A DNA stretch of 64,000 nt from DSVZ01 sp037439785. Its GTDB lineage: Bacteria > Verrucomicrobiota > Verrucomicrobiia > Limisphaerales > J093. A program made the position numbers and the translations under genes. The stretch's first letter is position 1; every line of letters begins with the position of its first letter. This document shows positions 46,377 through 55,481 of this stretch, piece after piece. The stretch lies in assembly GCA_037439785.1 (NCBI GenBank), contig JBBIVJ010000006.1, forward strand, positions 65,352 to 129,351, written 5' to 3'. The notes beneath the pieces were generated by a model. It made no database searches and had not been told where the DNA came from. It saw nothing but the letters and a program-made list of their open reading frames with translations.

Positions 46377-46918
46377 TACTTTGTCAATCTCCACCCCACG
46401 ATACAACCGCATCAAGGTACACGGGCCGGTGCAGGCTCCTCAGAGGTAAGCCGCTCAGACTTGCACAATCTGGAAAGTCGAGGTGGTCCCCCCAAAAGGC
46501 ATCCGTTGCTAGATTCAGAAGATCTGCGTTTTAACCAGTTTCAAATTAAGTAATTACACAATCTTATCATATCTTCACCCATGATGCTGAACGCCAGTCC
46601 ATGTTCGAGCAAAGCCCGACAGACGTCGGAATATCACAAAAGGTCGGTTTTTCTTGCATTTCTCGCAACCTGTTTGTAGTAAATGATTAATCTCCTTAAG
46701 TGGCAGAGGGTTTCCAGAAAAATGTCGGTTGGGATTACACTCCTGCGAGGCTGCTGGAGGGGAAATTCTGCCTCGTGGTGGGGCAAAATCTTTTCATAGA
46801 TCATTGGTTGTCAGTGGTTTGGGAGCTAATCGGACATGGCTTGATGGATGCTCCTAGTGGTCGGCACGAGCCATGCTCAATTCAATTGCGCAATAGAGCT
46901 CAAGAGAAAGGAAAAACC
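46377..46918 (+). other. Low-GC gap before the VPDGG-CTERM gene
   Basis: No gene was recognised. The region has clear AT-rich tracts (46538-46580, 46640-46700), unlike most of the window. A reading frame could extend the next gene upstream to 46700, but the ribosome site and signal peptide at 46919 argue against using it. It contains the sigma-54-like site at 46837-46852. Confidence 0.4.
46837..46852 (+). promoter_or_regulatory. Possible sigma-54 promoter of the VPDGG-CTERM gene
   Basis: TGGCTTGATGGATGCT has GG and GC separated by ten bases, with TGGC matching the -24 element and TGCT near the -12 element (consensus TTGC[AT]). It lies about 55 bases before a plausible transcript start and the ATG at 46919. 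Such matches occur by chance; the PrsR-like regulator nearby is the reason to list it. Confidence 0.25.
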
Positions 46919-47629
46919 ATGAGCGGCACGATGAAAAGGTTGAGTTGGGCAACGGTGATGGTGAGTATATCGATGTTTGTTGCCCAAGCGGTTCCAGTTC
47001 CGGTTACGGTAACACGGGTTTCGGGGTATTACAGCGGTAGTGGGGGAGAGTTTACCATCCTCGGTTCTCCGTGGGCAAATCCGAACCACTACAGTTCCCC
47101 AACATTGGTATCTGGAGGTTTCCAGAGTTTCTGCGTTGAGTTGGACGAGTTTGTCAGTGGGACTCGGTTTGCCGAGTTAAACACTGCTGCGGTCCATGGA
47201 GGCAAAGGAGGGCCGTCTCCAGACCCTGTCTCTAAGGGGACGGCATGGCTCTACAAGCAGTTTGCTGAGGGAAACTTGCTGGGTTACAACTACACACCGG
47301 GATCGGGGCGTGAAACTAGTGCGGTCTTGTTGCAGGAAGCCATCTGGGTTCTGGAAGACGAACTTACGGGTCCTTCTGGTCCCAATGCCTACTTGGCCAT
47401 GGTGATTACAAAATACGGGAATCTCACGAATGCAAGGGATGATCACACGGATGCTGATGGGTTTCGTGTGCGTGTCCTGAACATGTGGGGGAAGGATCCC
47501 ACCAGTGGCAACATCGATTACAACCAGCCCAAGCAGGACATGTTGGTTTATCTGCCGGACGGTGGGTTGACGCTGGTGCTGTTGGGCGGTGGGTTACTGG
47601 GCCTGGCGGTTTGGCGGCGTAAAGTCTGA
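46919..47629 (+). CDS. VPDSG-CTERM-type secreted protein
   Basis: 236 residues from ATG 46919, which has AAAGGAA six bases upstream. Signal peptide (LSWATVMVSISMFVAQA), then a domain with SGGFQSFCVELDEFV and AVLLQEAIWVLEDEL, similar in general form to PEP-CTERM proteins with a choice-of-anchor-like domain. The end is LPDGG, a hydrophobic helix (LTLVLLGGGLLGLAVW) and RRK, the VPDSG-type variant of the sorting signal handled by exosortase C. A strong terminator follows at 47650. Codon and base use look lower in GC than in neighbouring operons. Confidence 0.87.
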   Translation: MSGTMKRLSWATVMVSISMFVAQAVPVPVTVTRVSGYYSGSGGEFTILGSPWANPNHYSSPTLVSGGFQSFCVELDEFVSGTRFAELNTAAVHGGKGGPSPDPVSKGTAWLYKQFAEGNLLGYNYTPGSGRETSAVLLQEAIWVLEDELTGPSGPNAYLAMVITKYGNLTNARDDHTDADGFRVRVLNMWGKDPTSGNIDYNQPKQDMLVYLPDGGLTLVLLGGGLLGLAVWRRKV

Positions 47630-47649
47630 ATCCCTACGTTCCGCTTCAG

Positions 47650-47688
47650 GGCGTCCCCTTTCCATAAGCGTGGTGGGGACGCCTTTTT
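47650..47688 (+). terminator. Rho-independent terminator
   Basis: GGCGTCCCC (47650-47658) pairs perfectly with GGGGACGCC (47675-47683), followed by TTTTT. It ends the transcript of the VPDGG-CTERM gene 21 bases after its stop. Confidence 0.9.
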
Positions 47689-47759
47689 GTATGGGCAATT
47701 ATCAGTCAGGATTGGTTTTCAGGAAACGCATTGGACTTCAAAGAGTACGGAGGTGGTAC

Positions 47760-48548
47760 ATGGCCGGGAAAAGGTTGATCGTATGGCTCGCGATAACCGC
47801 TGCGCAAACGGGGCTCGCGGTACCGGTCGGTCTCTCCAACTTGGGTGTTCCATACACGCAAGACTTTAACAGCCTGGCATCTACAGGGACCAGCAACACT
47901 TCATTGCCGATCGGGTGGGTGATTGAGGAATCCGGTGACAATGCCAACGGGATGTACCGAGCCGGGACGGGAAGCTCCAACACAGGCGATACCTACAGTT
48001 TTGGGGATACAGGAAGCGCTGAGCGCGCCCTGGGCGGGCTGCGGAGCAGCAACTTGATTCCACTGTTTGGCGCGGAATTTCGTAACGAGACTGGGTCGGT
48101 GATCACTGCGCTCCAGGTCGAGTACTGGGGAGAACAGTGGCGGTTGGGAACAAGCGGCCGAGCGGATCGTTTGGACTTCCAGTACAGCCTGAATGCCACC
48201 TCCCTGACCAGCGGGACGTGGGTGGATGAGGATGCGCTGGACTTTGAGTCGCCAGAAATTGCTGGGAGCGTGGGTTCCAGGGACGGCAACTCATTGATGA
48301 ATAGGACCTTGCTTGCAGATACCATCAACGGTCTGAGCATTTCACCGGGGTCAACGTTCTGGTTGCGATGGGTGGACCTCGACGCCAGCGGGGCCGACGA
48401 CGGGCTGGCGGTGGATGACTTCAAGCTTACGGCGCTTGGTGCCACCTTGACCCACACTGTTCCCGATGGTGGAAAGACCCTTCCGCTTAGCCTGATCGGT
48501 TTGGCAGGTTGGGGGCTGTGGGCCCGAGGCAAGCGGATGAGGGGATGA
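47760..48548 (+). CDS. VPDGG-CTERM secreted protein, homologue of the PEP-CTERM protein at 43213
   Basis: 262 residues; GGAGGT lies five bases before the ATG at 47760. An upstream ATG at 47691 would bypass the signal peptide (RLIVWLAITAAQTGLA). The domain repeats the pattern of the protein at 43213: TQDFNSLASTGTSNTSLPIG, YSFGDTGSAERALGG, EYWGEQWRLGTSGRAD, STFWLRWVDLDASGADDGLA and VDDFKL. The tag reads VPDGG, then KTLPLSLIGLAGWGLW and RGKRMR. Probably processed by the exosortase at 49084 and placed on the surface. Confidence 0.87.
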   Translation: MAGKRLIVWLAITAAQTGLAVPVGLSNLGVPYTQDFNSLASTGTSNTSLPIGWVIEESGDNANGMYRAGTGSSNTGDTYSFGDTGSAERALGGLRSSNLIPLFGAEFRNETGSVITALQVEYWGEQWRLGTSGRADRLDFQYSLNATSLTSGTWVDEDALDFESPEIAGSVGSRDGNSLMNRTLLADTINGLSISPGSTFWLRWVDLDASGADDGLAVDDFKLTALGATLTHTVPDGGKTLPLSLIGLAGWGLWARGKRMRG

Positions 48549-49083
48549 TCCAACTTCGAAGTCCGAAGGCTGAAGGCCGAGTTTGGATAATTTGGAACTC
48601 AAGGTAGGCAGGAATGTGGCGGGATGCTTGATGCTGGAGGGTGAGGAGTGAGAATTGGGAAGCGGGGAGTGAAGGGGCAGGAGCCTGAGTTCAGGCGTCA
48701 GAAAAAACGCGGGCGTGCCAGGCCCCATCCCCGATGTGTGATTCTGCCACCTTGATGCTCAATTTGCGCTGCGTCCGCGCTTCGCGTGGGGTGATTTCAT
48801 GTCTTCCGGTCTTCCCAATTTAACCTTTTCACCTCCAGTCCTTTAACCGTTCCACGTCTTTTAAGTTTCGCCCCCTCCACGAGATGTGAGGTTGGGCCCG
48901 ACTGCAGCCAGGTTCTGCCGAGTGCGCAATGAGCCCTGGCCTGCCCTACGACTTTTCCCACTCGCCTTTTCACCCCACCGCCTTTCACCCGTTGGCAACT
49001 TTCCGAGCCCGGGGATGTTGCATTGCCTGCAACTTGCTTCCAGTCCCTCGTTTTTTGGACTTTTGCCCCTTCCTTGTTCAGGG
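48549..49083 (+). other. Gap before the exosortase gene
   Basis: No gene or RNA was recognised in 535 bases. The sequence has a mixed, pyrimidine-rich character with many CCTTTTC- and CTTTTC-like tracts, and short direct repeats such as CGAAGTCCGAAGG. It should hold the promoter of the exosortase-PrsT-PrsK-PrsR run. No sigma-54 site was seen by eye. Confidence 0.35.
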
Positions 49084-50085
49084 ATGAATCGGCCCGACCC
49101 AATCGCAGAAGAGGTCCGACGTATCAGACCTGAGGAAACTGCGACGCCACCGCAGACCGTCCATGATGTGGGCGGACCGGGGGACGATGCGGCGACGCGG
49201 CTGGCGTTGCGCCGCTTCGCCCTTTTGGCCGTTGTGGTGACCGGGGCCTTTGCCCAGCCGTTGGTCGAGTGGTTCAGTTTTTCCCTGAAAAACTCCCTGT
49301 TTTCGCATCTGCCGCTGATTCCGCTGGTGAGCGCGTGGTGGATCTGGAAGCGGCCGGGTGGTGAGCAGGTTCCGCGGGTCCGGGCGTCACCGGGCCGGGC
49401 GGCGTTGGCGGCCGCGGCGGCGGGGTTGGTGGTGGTAATGGTGGTAAGCTACTGGCTGGTCTGGCGCGGCCGGGGAACGCTGCCGCAGGCGGAGTATTTG
49501 TGCCTGATGACCGGGGCGTACCTGGCGACGCTTCTGGCGGCGGCGTTGCTGACCTTGGGGGCGGGGGTGGTGAAGGCCATTCGGTTCCCCATCCTGTTCC
49601 TGGTGTTCATGGTGCCCTGGCCGCAGGCGTTGGTGGACGGGGTGGAAACGGTGCTTCAACTGGCCTCGGCCGAGGTGGCGCATGGGTTCCTGATGCTGAG
49701 CGGGGTGCCGGTGTTACGCGATGGGTTGGTGTTCAAACTGCCGGGGCTGATCTTCGAGGTGGCACAGGAATGCAGCGGCATCCGGTCCAGTCTGGTCCTG
49801 TTCATCACCAGCGTGTTGGGGGCGCAATTGTTGCTGCGCACGCGGTGGCGGCGGGCGGTGCTGGTGCTGGCCGTGCTGCCGCTGGGGGTGCTGCGCAACG
49901 GCTTTCGCATCCTGACCCTGGGTTGGCTGACGGTGAACGTGAATCCGGCGGTGATTGATTCCCCGCTGCATCACAGCGGGGGGCCGATCTTTTTCGTGCT
50001 TTCACTGGGGCCGTTTTTTCTGCTTCTCTGGTGGTTGCGGCGGAGCGAACGCGGCGGGGCCGCGACCGCGCCGCCCCGCGCTTGA
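49084..50085 (+). CDS. Exosortase (VPDSG-specific, exosortase C type)
   Basis: Transpeptidase-like integral membrane enzyme of 333 residues that cuts PEP/VPDSG-type C-terminal signals at the inner membrane. About eight membrane helices start near residue 45. The catalytic residues are visible: Cys230 in EVAQECSGIRSSL, Arg271 in GVLRNGFRI and His296/His297 in SPLHHSGG. The first about 40 residues are polar and variable. The VPDGG-tagged proteins just upstream support the exosortase C assignment. The stop (TGA) shares a base with the next ATG (TGATG). Confidence 0.9.
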   Translation: MNRPDPIAEEVRRIRPEETATPPQTVHDVGGPGDDAATRLALRRFALLAVVVTGAFAQPLVEWFSFSLKNSLFSHLPLIPLVSAWWIWKRPGGEQVPRVRASPGRAALAAAAAGLVVVMVVSYWLVWRGRGTLPQAEYLCLMTGAYLATLLAAALLTLGAGVVKAIRFPILFLVFMVPWPQALVDGVETVLQLASAEVAHGFLMLSGVPVLRDGLVFKLPGLIFEVAQECSGIRSSLVLFITSVLGAQLLLRTRWRRAVLVLAVLPLGVLRNGFRILTLGWLTVNVNPAVIDSPLHHSGGPIFFVLSLGPFFLLLWWLRRSERGGAATAPPRA

Positions 50086-53000
50086 TGGCCATGAATACTG
50101 ACAATCGTTTCCCCCGTTTCCTGATGAGGTTCGGGGGGGTCGGCCTGGTGTTTCTGCTGGTGTTGGCGGGTGGCTGTTCCAAGGCCTCGAGGGCGGCACG
50201 GCATTTCGAACGGGCGGAGGCCTACCTCCAGGGCGACGAGCGGGCCAAGGCCGAGATCGAGTATCTCAACGTCCTGCGCCTTCAGCCGGACGACCCCCGG
50301 CCGGTCGAGCGGCTGGGCCGGCTGTATTATGAACAGGGGCGGTTTCCTCGGGCGCTGGCGTTCCTGCTGCGGACGCGGGAGCTGGACACCAACCACCTTG
50401 AGGCCCGGCTCAGGGCGGCGCAAATCCTCAGTGCCCTGGGGCAGAACCAGGAGGCGCGGGCGGAGGTGGAATGGGTCCTGGACCGGCAACCCACCAACGA
50501 AGAAGCCCTGCTGGTGCTGGCCGAATCGCCGCGCAGCACCAACGACCTGGCGGTGGTGGAGCAGCGGCTGGCCCGGCTCCAACCCATCATTGGCAACAGC
50601 CCCGGCTTTTCCCTGGCCCAGGCCACCCTGGCCATGGTCCGGCGCGATTCCAACACCGCTGCCCGCGCCTCGCTCGAGGCGGTGCAGCGGGGGCCGCAAT
50701 CTCCCGTGGCCCATCAGGTGCGCGGGGCCTTCTTGCTGACCATCAACGACCTGACCAATGCCCTTCAGGCCTTCGAGGTGGCGGCCCGCTTGTCGCCGGT
50801 GCGCTCGCTGATGCCGGTGCGCCTGGCGGAGCTTTACCTCGATGCCGGTGACCCCGCGCGGGCGCGGAGCGTGATTTCCAATCTGCTGGCCCAGACGGCC
50901 GACTACCTGCCGGCGCAGGTTCAAATGATGAAGCTGGAGCTGGCGGAAGGGCGGCTGGACGAGTGTGAGGACCTCATCCGCCAGGTGCTGGCCGTGGAGA
51001 GCACCCACTTCGAGGCCTTGTCGGCGCGCGCCCGGGTGTGGCTGGCGCGGGGCAAACCCGAGGTGGCCCTGAAGGAAATGGAGCGGGTGGTGGGTTTGTA
51101 TCCGCGGTCCGCCCAGGCGCAGTACCAGTACGCCCTGACGCTGCTGGCCAACGGCGATTTGACCCGGGCGGCATCAGCCCTGGACCAGGCGCTGGCGGTG
51201 GCCCCTCACCTCGTGGAACCCACCCTGCTGCGCGCGCGCCTGCACATGCGGCGCGGCGACACCGCGGCGGCCATCCAGTCGTTGACCGAACTGCTGCGCA
51301 GGCGCCCGGGGCTGATCCCCGCGCGGCTGACCCTGGCCGAGGCCTACGGGCTGCGGGGCGAGCCCGCGCCGGCGCTGGCCATCTTCGACGCCCTGATTCA
51401 GGAACATCCCCGCGAGCCGCAGTTTCACTTCCTGCGCGGCCTGGTCCTGCGCGATCTCCAGAAGCCGGACGAGGCCCTGGCGGCTTTCGAGCAGGCGCGG
51501 GCCCTGGCGCCGGACAATCCGCTGATCCTGCGGCAGTTGGTCGAGGTGCACCTGGCCCGCCGGCAGATCGAGGCGGCGCGCGCGCTGTTGACCGAGCCGC
51601 TGGCCCGCAAGCCCAACGACGCCGACCTGCGCGTGTTGCTGGCCCTGACCTACGTGGCCCAGCGGGACCTGGCGCGCGCGGAGGAAATCCTGACCCGGAC
51701 CCTCGCGGTCGCACCGGACTCGCGTCCGGCCTACCTGATGTTGGCGGAGGTGCTGGTGGCCGCCGGCAAACAGCAACCGGCCCTGGAACGGCTCGAGCAG
51801 GGGCTGGCCCGCAATCCCCGCGATGTCTCCGCCTGGATGCTGGTGGCCTCGCTGCGCGACAACCTGGGGCAACGGAAAGAAGCGGCCGATGCCTACCGGA
51901 AAGTGATCGAGCTCAACCCGCGTTTCCAGCCCGCCCTCAACAACCTCGCCTACCTCCTGAGCGAGCATTTGCAGCAGACCGACGAGGCGCTGGACCTGGC
52001 CCGGCGGGCGCGCGAACTGGCGCCCGGGGACCCGGCCACGGCGGACACGCTGGGTTGGATTGCCTGGCGCAAGGGTGACTACGCCTGGGCTCTCACGCTC
52101 CTGGAGGAGGCCGCGCAGGGACTGCCTGCCGACCCCGAGGTCCAGTACCACCTGGGCATGGTGCATTACATGCTCGGCCGGGAAGACGCCGCGCGGACCG
52201 CGCTGGGGCGGGCGTTGGCCGAGGGCGCGCGCGATTACCCCGGCAAGGAGCTGGCCCGGGCGGCGCTGGGGTGGCTGAACCTCGACCCCGCACGGGCCGA
52301 CGCCGCGGCCGAGGCCGCCCTGGAGAAGCGCTTGAAAGAAGCGCCGTCCGACCCCGTGGCGGCCCGGCGGCTGGCGGCCATCAGCCTGCGACGCGGCGAG
52401 AACGACCGTGCCGGCCGGCTTTACGAGGACCTGTTGCGCGCCAATCCCAAATCCCTGCCCGTGCTGCTGGAGCTGGCCGAACTCCAGGTCGGCCGCCTGA
52501 ACAATCCGGCCCGCGCGCTCGAACTGGCCCGGCAGGCGCGCAACCTCGATCCCGAGGGCGTGGACACCGCGCAGCGGGCCGGGCGCGTGGCCCTGCGGGC
52601 GGGCGATGTACGCTGGGCCTACAGCCTGCTGCAGGACGCCGTGCGCCGTGCGCCGGAGACCGCCGGGCTGCGGTTTGACCTCGCCGTGGCCGCCTACCAG
52701 ATCGGCCGTGTGAGCGAGGCGGAAAGCCTGTTGTCGGTCCTGCGGCAGGGTCCCGCGCCTGCCGGCGTGGAGGCCGCCACCCTGCAAACCTGGGCCGAGC
52801 TGGTGCGGGCCACGGCGCAGCCCGAGCTGGTGCCCGGCGCGGTGGCCGGTGCCCGGGCGTTGCTGCAGCGCGATCCCCGGGCCCTGCCCGCGCAGATGGT
52901 GCTGGCGCTGGCGGACGAGCGGCAGGGCCAGACCGACCGCGCCCGCCAGGCCTATGAACAGCTTTGGCAGCGGGCGCCGGACTTCGCGCCGGCCGCGCGG

Positions 53001-53339
53001 CAACTGGTGTTGCTGCGGGTCCGCGCCGGGGAGAGCGACCCGGCCCTGCTGCAGATGGCGGCCCAGGCGCGTGAGGCCTTCCCGCAGGATGCCGAGCTGG
53101 CGGCGGCCACGGGCGAACTGGCGTTGCGCCGCGGCGACGCGGCCCGGGCCGCGCAACTGTTGACCGAAGCGGTGCGCCAGCAGACCAACCGCGCCGAGTG
53201 GTGGTTTCAGCTCGGCCTGGCGCACCAACAGCAGAAGCAGGTGGCCCAGGCCCGCGCGGCGCTGCAGCGGGCCATCGAGCTGCCGCTGCCGACCGAGCAG
53301 GCCGCGCGGGCCCGCGCGGTGCTGGCCGAGTTGAAGTAA
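50085..53339 (+). CDS. prsT: TPR-repeat lipoprotein of the exosortase system (PrsT-like)
   Basis: 1084 residues. The lipobox LVLAGGC puts the lipidated Cys at 31, so the protein should sit on the outer or inner membrane facing the periplasm. The remainder is built of over twenty tetratricopeptide repeats of 34 residues, such as EDAARTALGRALAEGARDYP and RVIELNP-like helices. The length and genomic position (exosortase before, PrsK and PrsR after) match the PEP-CTERM-associated PrsT. It is thought to help the assembly of the exported polysaccharide-protein system; the exact job is unknown. Coupled to the exosortase by the TGATG overlap. Confidence 0.88.
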   Translation: MAMNTDNRFPRFLMRFGGVGLVFLLVLAGGCSKASRAARHFERAEAYLQGDERAKAEIEYLNVLRLQPDDPRPVERLGRLYYEQGRFPRALAFLLRTRELDTNHLEARLRAAQILSALGQNQEARAEVEWVLDRQPTNEEALLVLAESPRSTNDLAVVEQRLARLQPIIGNSPGFSLAQATLAMVRRDSNTAARASLEAVQRGPQSPVAHQVRGAFLLTINDLTNALQAFEVAARLSPVRSLMPVRLAELYLDAGDPARARSVISNLLAQTADYLPAQVQMMKLELAEGRLDECEDLIRQVLAVESTHFEALSARARVWLARGKPEVALKEMERVVGLYPRSAQAQYQYALTLLANGDLTRAASALDQALAVAPHLVEPTLLRARLHMRRGDTAAAIQSLTELLRRRPGLIPARLTLAEAYGLRGEPAPALAIFDALIQEHPREPQFHFLRGLVLRDLQKPDEALAAFEQARALAPDNPLILRQLVEVHLARRQIEAARALLTEPLARKPNDADLRVLLALTYVAQRDLARAEEILTRTLAVAPDSRPAYLMLAEVLVAAGKQQPALERLEQGLARNPRDVSAWMLVASLRDNLGQRKEAADAYRKVIELNPRFQPALNNLAYLLSEHLQQTDEALDLARRARELAPGDPATADTLGWIAWRKGDYAWALTLLEEAAQGLPADPEVQYHLGMVHYMLGREDAARTALGRALAEGARDYPGKELARAALGWLNLDPARADAAAEAALEKRLKEAPSDPVAARRLAAISLRRGENDRAGRLYEDLLRANPKSLPVLLELAELQVGRLNNPARALELARQARNLDPEGVDTAQRAGRVALRAGDVRWAYSLLQDAVRRAPETAGLRFDLAVAAYQIGRVSEAESLLSVLRQGPAPAGVEAATLQTWAELVRATAQPELVPGAVAGARALLQRDPRALPAQMVLALADERQGQTDRARQAYEQLWQRAPDFAPAARQLVLLRVRAGESDPALLQMAAQAREAFPQDAELAAATGELALRRGDAARAAQLLTEAVRQQTNRAEWWFQLGLAHQQQKQVAQARAALQRAIELPLPTEQAARARAVLAELK

Positions 53340-53375
53340 CCTGGCGGCGCGGGCCGGGCCGGTGCAGGGGGGACG

Positions 53376-55481
53376 GTGAGTGCGGTGCAGATCATTCCGG
53401 ACGTGGCGGCGGCGGTCGCGGTGCTGGCGGGGGTCGCCAGCCTGTGGGGACGATGGCGTTCGCCGGGGCGGTGGATTTTCACCGGGGGGATGTTGTTGCT
53501 GGGGGTGGAGTCCTGGTTGAACGCCCGCAGCGTGACGGCGCTGTCGCCCGCCGCCGCGGTCTCCTGGCAGCAGTGGCGGCTGCTGGTGCTGGGGTTGCTG
53601 CCGTCCACGTGGATTCTTTTCAGCCTGTGCTATTCGCGGGGCAACCACGCGGAGTTCCTCCAACGCTGGGGCTGGGCGGTGGGGTTGGGGTGGGCGGTGC
53701 CGCTGACGCTGGCGCTGGTGTTTTTCGACGTGCTGGTCCGCGAAGTGCCCGAACCGGCGTTCGCGGACCTGTTGGTCGGGTTGGGCGAGGTGGGGCGGGT
53801 GATTGTCCTGCTGGCGTTGGTGGCGTGGGTGGGGGTGCTGTTGTTGCTGGAGCGAACGTTTCGCACCGCGGTGGGGACCATTCGGTGGCGGATCAAGCTG
53901 GCGATGGTCGGTTTCTGGGTCCTGTTTGGCGCGCGGCTTTACGCGGATTCCCAGGCCTACCTGTACCGGGCGGTGGGGCGGGAGATGGTGCAGGTGGAGG
54001 CGGTGGCGCTGTTGCTGGCGTGCGGGCTCATTGGGTGGTCGGTGAAGCGGGCGGGGACGTTCGAGGTGGAGGTGTATCCCTCGCACGCGGTGCTGTACCG
54101 TTCGCTGAGCCTGGTGCTGGCGGGGCTGTACCTGTTCGGGGTGGGTGTCCTGGCCAAGCTGATCGGTTGGTGGGGGGAGGCCGCGGCCTTTCCGCTGGTG
54201 GCGGCGGTCTGGCTGGTGGCGTTGGTTGGACTGGGGTTGCTGGGGCTGTCGGACCGGGTGCGGCTGCGGCTGCGGCGATTGGTGAGCCGGCATTTCCGGC
54301 GCCCGCTCCACGATTACCGGCGGCTGTGGTCCGAGTTCAGCAGTCGCACGGCGGCCTGCGTGAACGAGGGGGAATACTGCCGGGCCGTGGCGCGGCTGGT
54401 GTCCGAGACGTTCGAGGCACTGTCCGTTTCGGTATGGGTGGTGAACGAGTCCCGCGTCGGCCTCAGCGCGGGGACCTCCACGATTTGGCCCGCGGAGCAG
54501 GTTCCCGCCCGGCTGGGCGAGGCCAGCGGAGGCCGCGCGTTGGTGGAGGCACTGGGGAGCGCCTCCGGCCCGGTGGACCTGGAGGCGTTGACCGGTGCGG
54601 CGCGGGAGGAACTGGCGACCCTGCAGCCGGACCAGTTCGGCAAGGGCGGTGGTCGCCTGGCGGTGCCGCTGCGCGCCCAAGGCGAACTGCTGGGCGTGCT
54701 CACGGTGGGGGACCGCGTCAGCGGCATGCCTTTTGACGGGCAGGACCTGGACCTGTTGCGGTGCATGGCGGACCAGACCGCGGCGGGGCTGCTGAACCAG
54801 CGGTTGACCCGGCGGCTGCTCGAGTCCAAACAGCTCGAGGCCTTCCAGGTCATGTCCGCCTTTTTCATCCACGACCTCAAGAACGCCGCCTCGACGCTGA
54901 AGCTCATTTTGGAAAACTTCCGTGTCCATCTCGACAACCCCGAGTTCCGCGGGGACGCGGTCGGGGCGATTGGCCGGACCGCCGAACGCATTCAGGACAT
55001 GATCGAGCGGCTGACGACGCTGCGGCAGGGGATGGGGCTGAAGGTGGCGCCGGCCGACCTCAACGAGGTGGTGCGGCGCGTGCTGGAGACCCTGGGCGGC
55101 GATTTCCCCCCCGTGGAGCTGGCGCTGGGGGAATTGCCGCCCGCGCCGCTGGACACCGAGCAGATGCGGCAGGTCATTGCCAATTTCCTGCACAATGCCC
55201 GGGAAGCCACCGACGGCCGGGGCCGTATCGCGGTGCGCACCGCGCGGCACGACGGGGGGATCGAACTGGAGGTCCGTGACGAGGGCTGTGGCATCGAGCC
55301 GGCGTTCCTGCACGAGAAACTTTTCCGGCCGTTTCAGACCACCAAGGGTCAGGGGCTGGGCATCGGGATGTTCCAGGCCAAGGTCATTGTCGAGGCCCAT
55401 CGGGGGCGGATCGAGGTGGACAGCGCGCCGGGTCGTGGTACCACGGTGCGGGTATGGTTGCCGGTGGAGGAAGTCCGTTGA
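53376..55481 (+). CDS. prsK: PEP-CTERM-system histidine kinase PrsK
   Basis: 701 residues from a GTG start with GGGGGG-type ribosome site. The N-terminal 300 residues have about eight membrane helices, followed by a GAF-type domain (about 330-475, LVSETFEALSVSVWVVNE) and a kinase core. The phosphorylated His is His499 in FFIHDLKNAAST, a variant H box seen in PrsK. The N box NFLHNAREATDGRG, G1 DEGCGIEP and FRPFQTTKGQGLGIGM complete the ATPase domain. It should signal to PrsR, encoded directly downstream with a one-base overlap. Confidence 0.92.
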   Translation: MSAVQIIPDVAAAVAVLAGVASLWGRWRSPGRWIFTGGMLLLGVESWLNARSVTALSPAAAVSWQQWRLLVLGLLPSTWILFSLCYSRGNHAEFLQRWGWAVGLGWAVPLTLALVFFDVLVREVPEPAFADLLVGLGEVGRVIVLLALVAWVGVLLLLERTFRTAVGTIRWRIKLAMVGFWVLFGARLYADSQAYLYRAVGREMVQVEAVALLLACGLIGWSVKRAGTFEVEVYPSHAVLYRSLSLVLAGLYLFGVGVLAKLIGWWGEAAAFPLVAAVWLVALVGLGLLGLSDRVRLRLRRLVSRHFRRPLHDYRRLWSEFSSRTAACVNEGEYCRAVARLVSETFEALSVSVWVVNESRVGLSAGTSTIWPAEQVPARLGEASGGRALVEALGSASGPVDLEALTGAAREELATLQPDQFGKGGGRLAVPLRAQGELLGVLTVGDRVSGMPFDGQDLDLLRCMADQTAAGLLNQRLTRRLLESKQLEAFQVMSAFFIHDLKNAASTLKLILENFRVHLDNPEFRGDAVGAIGRTAERIQDMIERLTTLRQGMGLKVAPADLNEVVRRVLETLGGDFPPVELALGELPPAPLDTEQMRQVIANFLHNAREATDGRGRIAVRTARHDGGIELEVRDEGCGIEPAFLHEKLFRPFQTTKGQGLGIGMFQAKVIVEAHRGRIEVDSAPGRGTTVRVWLPVEEVR

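Noticed and set aside
51174..55400. Very long minus-strand reading frame opposite prsT and prsK
   Set aside because: It is an antisense shadow caused by high GC; composition is Arg/Gln/Pro/His-rich and no family motif is seen, while the plus-strand genes have clear motifs.
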